From: an uncultured Bacteroides sp.
GTDB taxonomy: Bacteria > Bacteroidota > Bacteroidia > Bacteroidales > Bacteroidaceae
Length of the DNA: 53,749 nucleotides
Direction: 5' to 3'
NCBI GenBank assembly: GCA_947176775.1
Contig: CAMWRY010000002.1
Span: 1 to 53,749 of the forward strand
Numbering within the stretch: position 1 is the stretch's first letter; the number at the start of each line of letters is the position of its first letter. The notes beneath the pieces were generated by a model that worked only from the letters and a program-made list of their open reading frames with translations, did not search any database and was not told the origin of the DNA. Of this stretch, positions 45,900 to 53,749 are shown in pieces. Made by a program: the position numbers and the translations under genes.

Positions 45900-48389
45900 A
45901 TGAGTAAGAAAACGATTTTATCCTTGGCTCTTTCGGGGCTTCTTTCAGGGGCCGTGGCACAGACCACCGTGGCACCTGCCATTCCAAGAGACGAGAAGAT
46001 AGAGCAGCAGATTGAAACGCTGTTGAAGAAAATGACACTGGACGAGAAGGTCGGACAGATGTGTGAACTTACCATCGACCTCTTGCAGAAGCGTGCCAAT
46101 CCTTTCGCCGGACTCGACCCGAAGAGCATCACAGTGAACGACCTGAAGAAGATTATCAAGAAATACAAACTTGAAAAGGAATTCAAGTTGGGCAAGGAGA
46201 TGCCCTCGCAAGAGGTGATGATGCAGCTCTACATGCGCATTCAGGACATAGAGAATGCCAAAGGCTTCCAGCTCGACGAGGCGATGCTCGACTCCGTCAT
46301 CGGGAAATACAAGGTAGGCTCCATCCTCAATGTGCCCAACGGCGTGGCGCAGTCGGTGGAGAAGTGGCAGGAAATCATCAAGCGCATCCAGGAGAAATCC
46401 ATCGAGGTGATGGGCATCCCTTGTGTCTATGGCGTGGACCAGATACACGGGACTACCTATACCCTGGGCGGCACCTTCTTCCCGCAGGGTATCAACATGG
46501 GAGCCACCTTCAACCGTAGTCTGACGCGCGAAGGCGCACGCATCTCCGCCTACGAGACCAAGGCCGGAAGCATCCCCTGGACTTACGCCCCCGTGACCGA
46601 CCTCGGCCGCGACCCACGCTGGCCGCGCATGTGGGAGAACTACGGGGAAGACTGCTATGTGAATGCCGAAATGGGGCGCGAGTCCGTCCTCGGCTTCCAG
46701 GGCGAGAACCCCAACCTGATAGGGACAGACCGCGTCGCCTCCTGCATGAAGCACTTCATGGGCTACGGCGTTCCCGTTTCGGGCAAGGATCGTACCCCTT
46801 CGTCCATCACCGTGCAGGACATGCGCGAGAAGCACTTCGCGCCCTATCTGGAGATGGTCCGCAACGGTGCCCTCTCCGTCATGGTGAACTCCGCCATGAA
46901 CAACGGCCTCCCCTTCCATGCCAACTACGAACTATTGACTCAGTGGCTGAAGGAAGACCTCAACTGGGACGGCATGATTGTGACCGACTGGGCGGACATC
47001 GACAACCTCTGGAAGCGCGACCACATCGCCAAAGATAAGAAGGAGGCCATCAAACTTGCCATCAATGCCGGTATCGATATGTCTATGGACCCGTATGACT
47101 GGAAGTTCTGCACGTTGCTGAAGGAGCTGGTGCAGGAAGGCGAGGTGCCGATGAGCCGTATCGACGATGCCGTGCGTCGCGTGCTTCGTCTGAAGTTCCG
47201 CCTCAATCTCTTCGAGAAGCCTTACTATGACTACAAGGACTTCCCGCTGTTCGGAAGCAAGGAACACGCCGCTGCCGCTCTACAGGCTGCCGAAGAGTCG
47301 CTCGTGCTGCTGAAAAACACGGACGGCATCCTGCCGCTGGCAAAGGGCAAGAAACTGCTGCTCACCGGTCCGAACGCCAATTCCATGCGTTGCCTCAACG
47401 GCGGCTGGTCTTACTCCTGGCAGGGCGACAAAGCGGATGAGTGCGCCGGACAATACAATACCATTCTGGAAGCCTTTACCAACAAGTTCGGTGCGGAGAA
47501 CATCCTTTATGAAGCCGGTGTCACCTACAAGCAGGGCGGCAACTGGTGGGAAGAGAATGCTCCCGAAATAGAGAAGGCGGTAGCTGCCGCTGCAAATGCC
47601 GACTACATCCTGGCCTGCATCGGTGAGAACTCCTACTGCGAGACCCCCGGTAACCTGACCAACCTCTTCCTCTCGCAGAACCAGCTCGACCTGGTGAAGG
47701 CGCTTGCCAAGACCGGCAAGCCCGTCATCCTTATCCTGAACGAAGGCCGTCCGCGCCTCATTGCCGACATCGAACCGCTGGCAAAAGCTGTTGTCAACAT
47801 CATGCTGCCGGGCAACTACGGCGGCGACGCCCTTGCCAACCTCCTTGCCGGCGACGCCAACTTCAGCGGAAAGATGCCCTACACCTATCCGAAGGAAATC
47901 AATTCGTTGGTGACCTACGACTACAAGCCCTGCGAGCACATCGGCAAGCAGATGGAGGGTGCCTACAACTACGACGCCCAGGTGGCGGTGCAGTGGGCGT
48001 TCGGCTACGGACTGAGCTACACCACCTTCGCCTACAGCAACCTGCGCGTGGATAAGCCCACCTTCATGGCTGATGACCTGCTGACCTTCACCGTCGATGT
48101 GAAGAACACCGGCAACCGCATCGGCAAGGAGAGCGTCCTGCTGTTCAGCAGCGACCTTGTCGCCTCCCTCACTCCTGACAACCGCCGCCTGCGTGCTTTC
48201 GAAAAGGTTGAACTCCGTCCGGGCGAGACCAAGACCGTCACCCTGAAAGTGAAAGCTTCCGACCTCGCCTTCGTGGGCTACGATGGCAAGTGGGTGCTGG
48301 AGCAGGGCGACTTCCGTATCCAGACGGGCGATCAGGTGGTGAACGTGGTCTGCACCGCTACCAAAAAGTGGGACACGCCTAATAAGTGA
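45900..48389 (+). CDS. GH3 beta-glycosidase (third of three)
   Basis: The 829-residue enzyme has a signal peptide ending near LSGAVAQ. It belongs to a different GH3 branch from the other two: an insertion of helices at about 60-150 ([16 protein letters not shown]), [43 protein letters not shown] and the nucleophile in [11 protein letters not shown] (Asp363), then [20 protein letters not shown] and a C-terminal fibronectin-III-like domain ([15 protein letters not shown]). The branch resembles BglX-like periplasmic beta-glucosidases with broad beta-gluco-oligosaccharide activity. It has its own probable promoter. Two strong hairpins follow the stop, so transcription probably ends there. Confidence 0.92.
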   Translation: MSKKTILSLALSGLLSGAVAQTTVAPAIPRDEKIEQQIETLLKKMTLDEKVGQMCELTIDLLQKRANPFAGLDPKSITVNDLKKIIKKYKLEKEFKLGKEMPSQEVMMQLYMRIQDIENAKGFQLDEAMLDSVIGKYKVGSILNVPNGVAQSVEKWQEIIKRIQEKSIEVMGIPCVYGVDQIHGTTYTLGGTFFPQGINMGATFNRSLTREGARISAYETKAGSIPWTYAPVTDLGRDPRWPRMWENYGEDCYVNAEMGRESVLGFQGENPNLIGTDRVASCMKHFMGYGVPVSGKDRTPSSITVQDMREKHFAPYLEMVRNGALSVMVNSAMNNGLPFHANYELLTQWLKEDLNWDGMIVTDWADIDNLWKRDHIAKDKKEAIKLAINAGIDMSMDPYDWKFCTLLKELVQEGEVPMSRIDDAVRRVLRLKFRLNLFEKPYYDYKDFPLFGSKEHAAAALQAAEESLVLLKNTDGILPLAKGKKLLLTGPNANSMRCLNGGWSYSWQGDKADECAGQYNTILEAFTNKFGAENILYEAGVTYKQGGNWWEENAPEIEKAVAAAANADYILACIGENSYCETPGNLTNLFLSQNQLDLVKALAKTGKPVILILNEGRPRLIADIEPLAKAVVNIMLPGNYGGDALANLLAGDANFSGKMPYTYPKEINSLVTYDYKPCEHIGKQMEGAYNYDAQVAVQWAFGYGLSYTTFAYSNLRVDKPTFMADDLLTFTVDVKNTGNRIGKESVLLFSSDLVASLTPDNRRLRAFEKVELRPGETKTVTLKVKASDLAFVGYDGKWVLEQGDFRIQTGDQVVNVVCTATKKWDTPNK

Positions 48390-48401
48390 ACGATGTGAGA
48401 C

Positions 48402-48445
48402 TGATGTGAGGCCGATGCAAGCGATACCCAATCAGCCTCACATCA
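48402..48445 (+). terminator. Hairpin after the third GH3 gene
   Basis: TGATGTGAGGCCGAT (48402-48416) and ATCAGCCTCACATCA (48431-48445) pair at 14 of 15 positions around a 14-nt loop, 13 bp after the stop codon. No T-run follows directly. Confidence 0.6.
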
Positions 48446-48499
48446 TTGAAACTGTCATGCCGCATGGCAATTGAGGTGTGTCAAAACCCTCTCTTTAAC

Positions 48500-48541
48500 A
48501 AAATCCCCTTTGCTACAGATATCTGTAGCAAAGGGGATTTT
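48500..48541. terminator. Perfect 42-bp palindrome between GH3 and GH29
   Basis: Two 21-bp arms meet without a spacer at the centre CAGATATCTG. The outer ends are AAAATCCCC and GGGGATTTT, so either strand gives a GC-rich stem followed by T residues, as in a bidirectional intrinsic terminator. It ends 30 bp before the -33 box of the fucosidase promoter, so a regulatory site is the alternative. Confidence 0.7.
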
Positions 48542-48571
48542 CATATTTTGGTGTTTTGGCACATTTCAATA

Positions 48572-48603
48572 TTTGCACACCTCCCCCAAATCCCTTACAT
48601 TTG
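48572..48603 (+). promoter_or_regulatory. Promoter of the GH29 fucosidase gene
   Basis: TTTG (48572-48575), a 20-bp spacer and TACATTTG (48596-48603) fit the Bacteroides housekeeping consensus in both boxes. The -7 box is 25 bp before the ATG at 48629. Confidence 0.75.
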
Positions 48604-48628
48604 TACCATTCCTAAAAACAGATATCGT

Positions 48629-50521
48629 ATGAAATCATTCCTACCAGCAACATGCAGCATCGCCATGGCTCTCTCCCTGGCCTCCTGCTCAGTGTCGGAC
48701 ATCAAGGCACCGGAGCCTATTTTGCCCGTTCCGGAGCAAAAGCAAGTAGAGTGGCAGAAGATGGAGACCTACGCCTTCATCCACTTCGGCCTGAACACCT
48801 TCAACGACCGCGAGTGGGGCTACGGCGACTCCGATCCCTCCACCTTCAATCCCACCCGGCTTGACTGCGAGCAATGGGCGCAGACCCTCGTGAATGCCGG
48901 CATGAAAGGCGTCATCCTCACCGCCAAGCACCACGACGGCTTTTGCCTCTGGCCCTTCGAGGGGACAGACTACAGCATCGCCCGTTCGCCCTACAAGAAC
49001 GGCCGGGGCGACATCGTGCGCGAACTCTCCGAAGCCTGCAAGAAGTACGGCCTGAAGTTCGCCGTCTACCTCTCTCCCTGGGACCGTCGTCAGGCCAACT
49101 ACGGCACGCCGGAGTATCTGGACTATTTCTATGCCCAACTTCGCGACCTGCTGACCAATTACGGACAGGTATTCGAAGTCTGGTTCGACGGCGCCAACGG
49201 CGGCGACGGCTGGTATGGCGGCACCAAGGAGGTGCGCACCATCGACCGCAAGAACTACTACAACTATCCGCGCATCTACGAGATATTGGACGAACTCCAG
49301 CCGCAAGCCGTGATTTTCTCTGACGGCGGCCCCGGCTGCCGCTGGGTGGGCAACGAGAAGGGCTTTGCCGGTGCCACCAACTGGTCCTTCCTGCGTCAGG
49401 GTGAAGTCTACCCCGGCTACGACAAGAGTCATGAGCTGCAATACGGGCATGCCGACGGCAACCAGTGGGTTCCGGCCGAGTGCGACGTATCCATCCGCCC
49501 GGGCTGGTTCTACCACCCCGAAGAGGACGACCGTGTGAAGACCCCCGAACAGCTGCTCGATCTCTACTACCGGAGCGTCGGCCACAACGGCACGCTGCTG
49601 CTCAACTTCCCTGTAGACCGCGACGGACTGATTCACCCCACGGACTCGGCCAATGCCGTCCGCTTCCACCAACTCGTCCAGGCAGAGCTGAAGACCGACC
49701 TGCTGGCCGGCCTGCTTCCGGAGGTCTCCAACGAACGGGGCGGCAAGTTCACCGCCTCCGCCTTGACGGACGGTGACTACGACACCTACTGGGCCACGGC
49801 CGACAGCGTGGACACCGCCGAAGTGACATTCTCTTTCTCCGCCCCTCGGCGCATGAACCGCATGCTTCTGCAGGAGTACATTCCGCTGGGGCAGCGCGTC
49901 AAGTCCTTTGTAGTGGAAAGCCGGGACGGTGACGGCACCTGGCGTCCGGTGCGCCTGAACGAAGAGACCACCACCATCGGCTACAAGCGCCTGCTTCGCT
50001 TCGAGACGGTGACTGCCGATGCCATCCGCGTCCGCTTCACGGAGTCGCGCGGCTCGCTCTGCATCAGCACCATCAGTCTCTACGATGCCGGCGAGGGGGC
50101 GGACCTGACCTACACGGTTCCCACCGAGCAGCTCAAGAGCCTGCCCTTTAGTCTGCCGCTCCTGCCGGAACAGGAAGCCGCCTTCGCCTCCGACCGCAAC
50201 GGGCAGACCACCCTTTTTGTCCATGCCGATTCGCTCCTTATCGACCTGGGTGCCGAACGCACCGTCTCTTCCTTCCACTTCCTGCCCGACCAGGGGGAAA
50301 CGAGCCGGGGACTGGTGTCCAATTACGAGCTGTCGGTAGGCCCTGATGCCAGCCGGATGGACCGTGTGGTGAAGAGTGGCGAGTTCTCCAATATCCGGAA
50401 CAACCCGGTCATGCAGTCCGTCTATTTCACGCCCGTCACCACGCGCTACCTGCTCCTGAAGGCCACTCGTATGGTAGTGCCCGGTGAACCGATGGGATTT
50501 GCCGAGATAGCTGTGCAGTGA
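48629..50521 (+). CDS. GH29 alpha-L-fucosidase lipoprotein with discoidin-like domain
   Basis: The product starts at the ATG at 48629, just after a clear promoter; the track start at 48446 runs through that promoter and is wrong. The 630 residues begin with a lipobox (MKSFLPATCSIAMALSLASC, Cys20), then a GH29 barrel with FIHFGLNTF, GVILTAKHHDGFCLWP, FAVYLSPWDRRQ and the nucleophile motif EVWFDGANGG (Asp187). The C-terminal part contains an F5/8C-like segment (about 390-490, LTDGDYDTYWATADS) and further beta-rich sequence. It removes alpha-L-fucose from glycans at the envelope. Being monocistronic and constitutive-looking, it may not belong to the esterase-GH3 locus. Confidence 0.92.
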   Translation: MKSFLPATCSIAMALSLASCSVSDIKAPEPILPVPEQKQVEWQKMETYAFIHFGLNTFNDREWGYGDSDPSTFNPTRLDCEQWAQTLVNAGMKGVILTAKHHDGFCLWPFEGTDYSIARSPYKNGRGDIVRELSEACKKYGLKFAVYLSPWDRRQANYGTPEYLDYFYAQLRDLLTNYGQVFEVWFDGANGGDGWYGGTKEVRTIDRKNYYNYPRIYEILDELQPQAVIFSDGGPGCRWVGNEKGFAGATNWSFLRQGEVYPGYDKSHELQYGHADGNQWVPAECDVSIRPGWFYHPEEDDRVKTPEQLLDLYYRSVGHNGTLLLNFPVDRDGLIHPTDSANAVRFHQLVQAELKTDLLAGLLPEVSNERGGKFTASALTDGDYDTYWATADSVDTAEVTFSFSAPRRMNRMLLQEYIPLGQRVKSFVVESRDGDGTWRPVRLNEETTTIGYKRLLRFETVTADAIRVRFTESRGSLCISTISLYDAGEGADLTYTVPTEQLKSLPFSLPLLPEQEAAFASDRNGQTTLFVHADSLLIDLGAERTVSSFHFLPDQGETSRGLVSNYELSVGPDASRMDRVVKSGEFSNIRNNPVMQSVYFTPVTTRYLLLKATRMVVPGEPMGFAEIAVQ

Positions 50522-50648
50522 TGGGTTATCTCCTTCTCTCTACGAGGGTGGCCGAAGTGTAATATGATACGTTTTTTTTACAAATAGACCATTTTCTCTG
50601 CAAGTGAAGGAAACGGATACATTTCAGGTCTGAAACCTACCCGAAAGG

Positions 50649-50743
50649 GGTCTGGTCCGTACCCGCTCCGTACCTGCTCCGTATAAAAGTACCTTTATAC
50701 GGAGCTGGTACGGAGCAGATACGGACCGGGTACGGACCAGACC
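50649..50743. repeat. 95-bp inverted repeat made of 11-bp units
   Basis: CCGTAC-type words start at 50657, 50668 and 50679 and TACGGA words at 50698, 50709, 50720 and 50731, each series exactly 11 bp apart. The two halves are inverted, so GGTCTGGTCCGTACCCG and its complement close a hairpin of about 40 bp per arm. The word GGTACGGAG is shared with the array at 55-125. It lies in the 615-bp gap 50522-51136 after GH29 and could also act as its terminator. Confidence 0.85.
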
Positions 50744-50903
50744 TCCTTTTTGCTAAGTCACAGATAGCAATTAAGCACGAAAATTTCGCCAACAAGCACG
50801 AAAAAACTCTGTTCACTGTGCCTAAGGTTGAAAACAGGCATATCTCGCAATTCTTTTGTATATGTAAGACTTTAGTTATAAACTTTTACAAATAGGCTTA
50901 ATG

Positions 50904-50991
50904 AACGTGAGTTCGGTATAAGCGATAACTTACATGCCGCATGGTAGCTTCAACAACATGCGGTCTATGGGTTATCGCTTATATTCACGTT
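50904..50991. repeat. Long interrupted inverted repeat upstream of rimP
   Basis: Three perfect arm pairs nest in order: AACGTGA/TCACGTT (7 bp), TATAAGCGATAAC/GTTATCGCTTATA (13 bp) and CCGCATG/CATGCGG (7 bp), closing on a 13-nt loop. A 5-nt bulge lies on the left arm. It ends about 50 bp before the rimP promoter. Between this and the 11-bp array are two AAGCACGAAA words (50774, 50793) and AT-rich sequence without a gene. Confidence 0.8.
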
Positions 50992-51038
50992 AGTGATAGG
51001 TGGAATTTCAAGCAGATGAATCTTTTTTTCGCTAATAT

Positions 51039-51069
51039 TTTGTAGTCGAACATTTTATTTATATCTTTG
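51039..51069 (+). promoter_or_regulatory. Promoter of the rimP-nusA-infB operon
   Basis: TTTG (51039-51042), a 19-bp spacer and TATCTTTG (51062-51069) match both boxes of the Bacteroides consensus. The distance to the rimP ATG is 67 bp. This is the best promoter in the window. Confidence 0.8.
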
Positions 51070-51136
51070 CAATCGGAAACGGATGAAAGGTGGAGGGGCG
51101 ATAAAGCTCCTCTTTTTTGTTCCTAATGGTTAATCT

Positions 51137-51604
51137 ATGATAGAAAAGAAAACTGTTTGTCAGATTGTTGACGAGTGGCTGGAGGGGAAAGACTACTTTC
51201 TGGTGGAGGTGACCATCAGCCCGGATGACAAGATTGTGGTGGAAATAGACCACAAAGAAGGTGTTTGGATTGAGGACTGCGTGGAGCTGAGCCGCTACAT
51301 CGAGTCCAAGTTGAACCGTGAAGAGGAGGATTATGAATTGGAGGTCGGCTCGGCCGGCATCGGACAGCCCTTCAAGGTATTGCAGCAGTACATGAATCAT
51401 ATCGGCGAGGAGGTGGAAGTCCTGACAAAGGACGGGCGGAAGCTCTGCGGCGTGTTGAAGGAAGCCGACGAACAGCATTTCGTGATTACCATCCGGAAGA
51501 AAGTGAAAGAAGAAGGTGCCAAGCGCCCCAAAATGGTGGACGAGGACTTGGACTTTGCGTATGAAGAGATAAAATACACTAAATATTTAATCAGTTTTAA
51601 ATAA
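51137..51604 (+). CDS. rimP: Ribosome maturation factor RimP
   Basis: The 155-residue cytoplasmic protein helps mature the 30S ribosomal subunit. It has the family's two-domain layout: an N-terminal half with VDEWLEGKDYFLVEVTIS, VEIDHKEGVWIEDCVELSR and LEVGSAGIGQPF, and a C-terminal SH3-like half with EVEVLTKDGRKLCGVLKE. Length and position match the standard rimP-nusA-infB order, and nusA follows after 4 bp. The start follows a strong promoter. Confidence 0.93.
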   Translation: MIEKKTVCQIVDEWLEGKDYFLVEVTISPDDKIVVEIDHKEGVWIEDCVELSRYIESKLNREEEDYELEVGSAGIGQPFKVLQQYMNHIGEEVEVLTKDGRKLCGVLKEADEQHFVITIRKKVKEEGAKRPKMVDEDLDFAYEEIKYTKYLISFK

Positions 51605-51608
51605 GACT

Positions 51609-52874
51609 ATGGCCAAAAAAGTAGAAACTGTCAGCTTGATAGACACATTTTCGGAATTCAAGGAACTGAAGAATATCGACAGGACCACGATGGTAAGCGT
51701 ACTCGAAGAGTCGTTCCGCAGCGTGATTGCGAAAATGTTCGGTACTGATGAAAATTACGACGTGATTGTGAACCCGGACAAAGGGGACTTCGAAATATGG
51801 CGTAACCGTGAAGTGGTGGCAGACGAGGATTTGGAAAATCCGAACTTGCAGATTGCGCTGTCGGAGGCACAGAAGATAGACGCTTCCTACGAAGTGGGTG
51901 AGGAGGTGACGGATGAAGTGATTTTTGCCAACTTTGGCCGTCGCGCCATCCTGAACCTGCGCCAGACGCTGGCTTCCAAGATTCTGGAACTGGAGAAAGA
52001 CAGTATCTATAATAAATACATTGACAAGGTAGGCACCATCATCAACGCGGAGGTATATCAGATATGGAAGAAGGAGATGCTGCTGCTTGATGACGAAGGC
52101 AACGAACTGCTGCTGCCCAAGACCGAACAGATACCGAGCGATTTCTACCGCAAAGGCGAGACGGCTCGCGCTGTGGTGGCACGTGTGGACAATAAGAACA
52201 ACAATCCCAAGATTATCCTGAGTCGCACATCGCCCGTCTTCCTGCAACGCCTGTTCGAGATGGAAGTGCCCGAAATCAATGACGGGCTGATTACTATCAA
52301 GAAGATTGCCCGTATTCCCGGCGAGCGTGCCAAGATTGCCGTTGAAAGCTACGACGACCGCATCGACCCGGTAGGCGCCTGCGTGGGTGTGAAGGGTAGC
52401 CGTATTCATGGTATTGTTCGCGAGCTTCGCAACGAGAATATCGACGTTATCAACTATACGTCGAACATACAATTGTTCATACAGCGTGCCTTGAGCCCTG
52501 CCAAGATCTCTTCCATCCGCCTGAACGAGGAAGAGCGCAAGGCGGAAGTGTTCCTGAAACCGGAAGAGGTGTCGCTGGCTATCGGTAAAGGCGGTTTGAA
52601 TATCAAGCTGGCCAGTATGTTGACTGAGTACACCATCGATGTGTTCCGTGAACTGGACGAAGCGGTCGAGGATGAAGACATCTACTTGGACGAATTCCGT
52701 GATGAAATAGACGGGTGGGTAATTGATGCCATCAAGTCCATCGGCATTGATACGGCCAAAGCCGTGCTGAACGCTCCCCGTGAGATGCTGATTGAAAAGA
52801 CGGACCTCGAAGAAGAAACGGTGGACGAGGTATTGCGCATTTTGAAACAGGAATTTGAAGAAGAAGGAGAATAA
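51609..52874 (+). CDS. nusA: Transcription termination/antitermination factor NusA
   Basis: The 421-residue protein binds RNA polymerase and nascent RNA and modulates pausing, termination and antitermination. The N-terminal polymerase-binding domain (about 1-125, VSVLEESFRSVIAKMFG) is followed by an S1 domain (about 130-200, ARAVVARVDNKNNNPKIILS) and tandem KH domains (about 205-345, RIPGERAKIAVESYD, VGACVGVKGSRIHGI, AIGKGGLNIKLA). The acidic C-terminus is short, as expected for Bacteroidetes, without the extra repeats of E. coli. It starts 4 bp after rimP. An 8-bp tandem repeat begins at its stop codon. Confidence 0.95.
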   Translation: MAKKVETVSLIDTFSEFKELKNIDRTTMVSVLEESFRSVIAKMFGTDENYDVIVNPDKGDFEIWRNREVVADEDLENPNLQIALSEAQKIDASYEVGEEVTDEVIFANFGRRAILNLRQTLASKILELEKDSIYNKYIDKVGTIINAEVYQIWKKEMLLLDDEGNELLLPKTEQIPSDFYRKGETARAVVARVDNKNNNPKIILSRTSPVFLQRLFEMEVPEINDGLITIKKIARIPGERAKIAVESYDDRIDPVGACVGVKGSRIHGIVRELRNENIDVINYTSNIQLFIQRALSPAKISSIRLNEEERKAEVFLKPEEVSLAIGKGGLNIKLASMLTEYTIDVFRELDEAVEDEDIYLDEFRDEIDGWVIDAIKSIGIDTAKAVLNAPREMLIEKTDLEEETVDEVLRILKQEFEEEGE

Positions 52875-52910
52875 TGTGGTAATGTGATAATGTGCTAATG
52901 TGCTAATGGA
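52872..52910. repeat. 8-bp tandem repeat TAATGTGN (five units)
   Basis: TAATG starts at 52872, 52880, 52888, 52896 and 52904, exactly 8 bp apart; the first unit overlaps the nusA stop codon. Further on, CCCATTAG-TACATTAT-type words (52964-52990) and GCACATTA near 53045 are inverted relatives, so the 190-bp gap before infB can fold back on itself. Confidence 0.75.
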
Positions 52911-53064
52911 GATAGTGGGGCTATCGCCATCCATGTAGCGCAGCACATTCACAGCGCACTTCCCCATTAGTACATTATTCCCCATTAGCCAATAGTGTAT
53001 TTGTATATTCGCACATGGATGTACTTGCATATTGGTACATTGGCACATTAATTCATTGTAATTT

Positions 53065-53749
53065 ATGACGATAAGGTTAAACAAAGTAACAAGAGATTTG
53101 AATGTAGGAATTACGACGGCTGTCGAGTTCCTGCAAAAGAAAGGATTTACCGTGGAGGCAAATCCGAACACGAAAATTACGGATGAGCAGTTTGAATTGC
53201 TCAAAAAGGAGTTTAGTACAGACAAAGACCTTAAGATAAAGTCGGAACGTTTCATCCAGGAACGTCAGAGTAAGGATCGCAACAAAGCGTCGGTAGCGAT
53301 TGACGGCTATAAGGAGACGCAGGAGAAGGCCAAGCCTGAGGAAATTAAGACGGTTGTTCCGGAAGATGCACGCCCGAAATTCAAGCAGGTAGGCAAAATT
53401 GATTTGGATAAATTGAAGCACAGACCGGCTCCTGTTCAGGAAAATGTAACAGTGGCAGAGGTTGTGGTAGAGGAGAAGAAAGTGGAGGAGCCGGTAGTGG
53501 TGGAAACTCCGAAGCCGGAGTCTGCTCCAATAGCCCAGCCCGAACCGGAACCGCAGCCGGAAGCTCAGCCGAATCCCCAGTCTGCACCGGAACCGAAGGT
53601 ACAATCCGAGGTCAAGGAAGAACCGGCTCCGGCAGTAGAGACCAAACAAGAATCTAAAAAGGAAGAAATGATAAAAACGCCTGCCCCCACACCGGCAGTT
53701 GTGTAATAACCGGTGGAAAAGGAGAGAAAATAAGAAGAGATTTTCAAGA
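53065..53749 (+). CDS. infB: Translation initiation factor IF-2, N-terminal part (window edge, in-frame stops)
   Basis: The N-terminus [20 protein letters not shown] with [16 protein letters not shown] is the IF-2 N-terminal domain as found in Bacteroides, followed by [17 protein letters not shown] and a Pro/Glu-rich linker. The GTPase part lies beyond the window. The frame as given has TAA TAA at 53704-53709 and a further TAA at 53731-53733, yet the frame after them reads PVEKE and EEIFK, which suits the IF-2 linker. Replacing each TAA by GAA would restore a continuous frame. IF-2 is essential, so a sequence error near a contig end is likelier than real stops. The intact-looking ORF ends at 53706. 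Confidence 0.85.

Noticed and set aside
48689-50278. 529-residue minus-strand ORF opposite GH29
   Set aside because: Antisense shadow of a GC-rich gene with all fucosidase motifs on the plus strand.
50904-50991. Invertible promoter flanked by inverted repeats
   Set aside because: The arms enclose only a 13-nt loop, the promoter lies outside and no recombinase gene is in the window.
51597-53255. 552-residue minus-strand ORF across nusA and infB
   Set aside because: It is antisense to two conserved genes, and its translation has no recognisable family or signal.

Overview
The window looks like a chromosomal segment of a gut Bacteroides (order Bacteroidales). The evidence is two SusC/SusD pairs, two hybrid two-component (HTCS) regulators that fuse a periplasmic sensor to an AraC-type output domain, promoters of the Bacteroides TTTG-N19/20-TAnnTTTG type, and a rimP-nusA-infB operon at the right edge. 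I could not assign a species. No tRNA, rRNA, CRISPR array, transposase or phage gene was seen.

Region 1 (1-348) has no gene. It holds a hairpin and a perfect 11-bp-period tandem array. Region 2 (349-14542) is a lipopolysaccharide/surface-glycan assembly cluster in two divergent blocks. The minus-strand block runs from a membrane LTA-synthase-like sulfatase-fold transferase through DUF4254, a GT9 heptosyltransferase-like protein, a WaaP-like sugar kinase and a probable galactofuranosyltransferase to UDP-galactopyranose mutase (glf). The plus-strand block has a CDP-glycerol glycerophosphotransferase-like protein, two GT2 enzymes, a WbsX-type protein, a GT4-type enzyme and an MsbA-like ABC exporter. 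ATGA overlaps join many of these genes. Together they suggest a galactofuranose-containing, phosphate-decorated glycan that is built in the cytoplasm and flipped across the membrane.

Region 3 (14558-26887) contains a small membrane protein, a two-lobed esterase, HTCS-1, SusC-1/SusD-1 and a secreted metallo-beta-lactamase-fold hydrolase. This utilization locus has no glycoside hydrolase. Region 4 (27091-50521) contains HTCS-2, a lipoprotein type-B carboxylesterase, SusC-2/SusD-2, a GH3, a CE1 esterase, a shattered CE1 pseudogene, an intact CE1-type esterase with an E-set domain, a frameshifted GH3, a third GH3 and a GH29 fucosidase with its own promoter. No endo-glycanase was seen. Esterases plus exo-acting GH3 enzymes suggest acylated beta-glycosides or short acylated oligosaccharides as substrate.

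Three intergenic regions, upstream of the two-lobed esterase, SusC-1 and the type-B carboxylesterase, carry a direct repeat TTGAAC-N14-TTGAAC (20-bp spacing, same orientation). The two HTCS proteins have nearly the same DNA-binding domain, so regions 3 and 4 may be one regulon. Several intergenic gaps also hold arrays of short motifs with an exact 11-bp period but different core sequences, which I could not match to a named element.

Region 5 (50522-53749) holds long inverted repeats, a strong promoter, rimP, nusA and the start of infB. The infB frame has three in-frame TAA codons within 45 bases of the window edge, most likely a sequence-end artefact.
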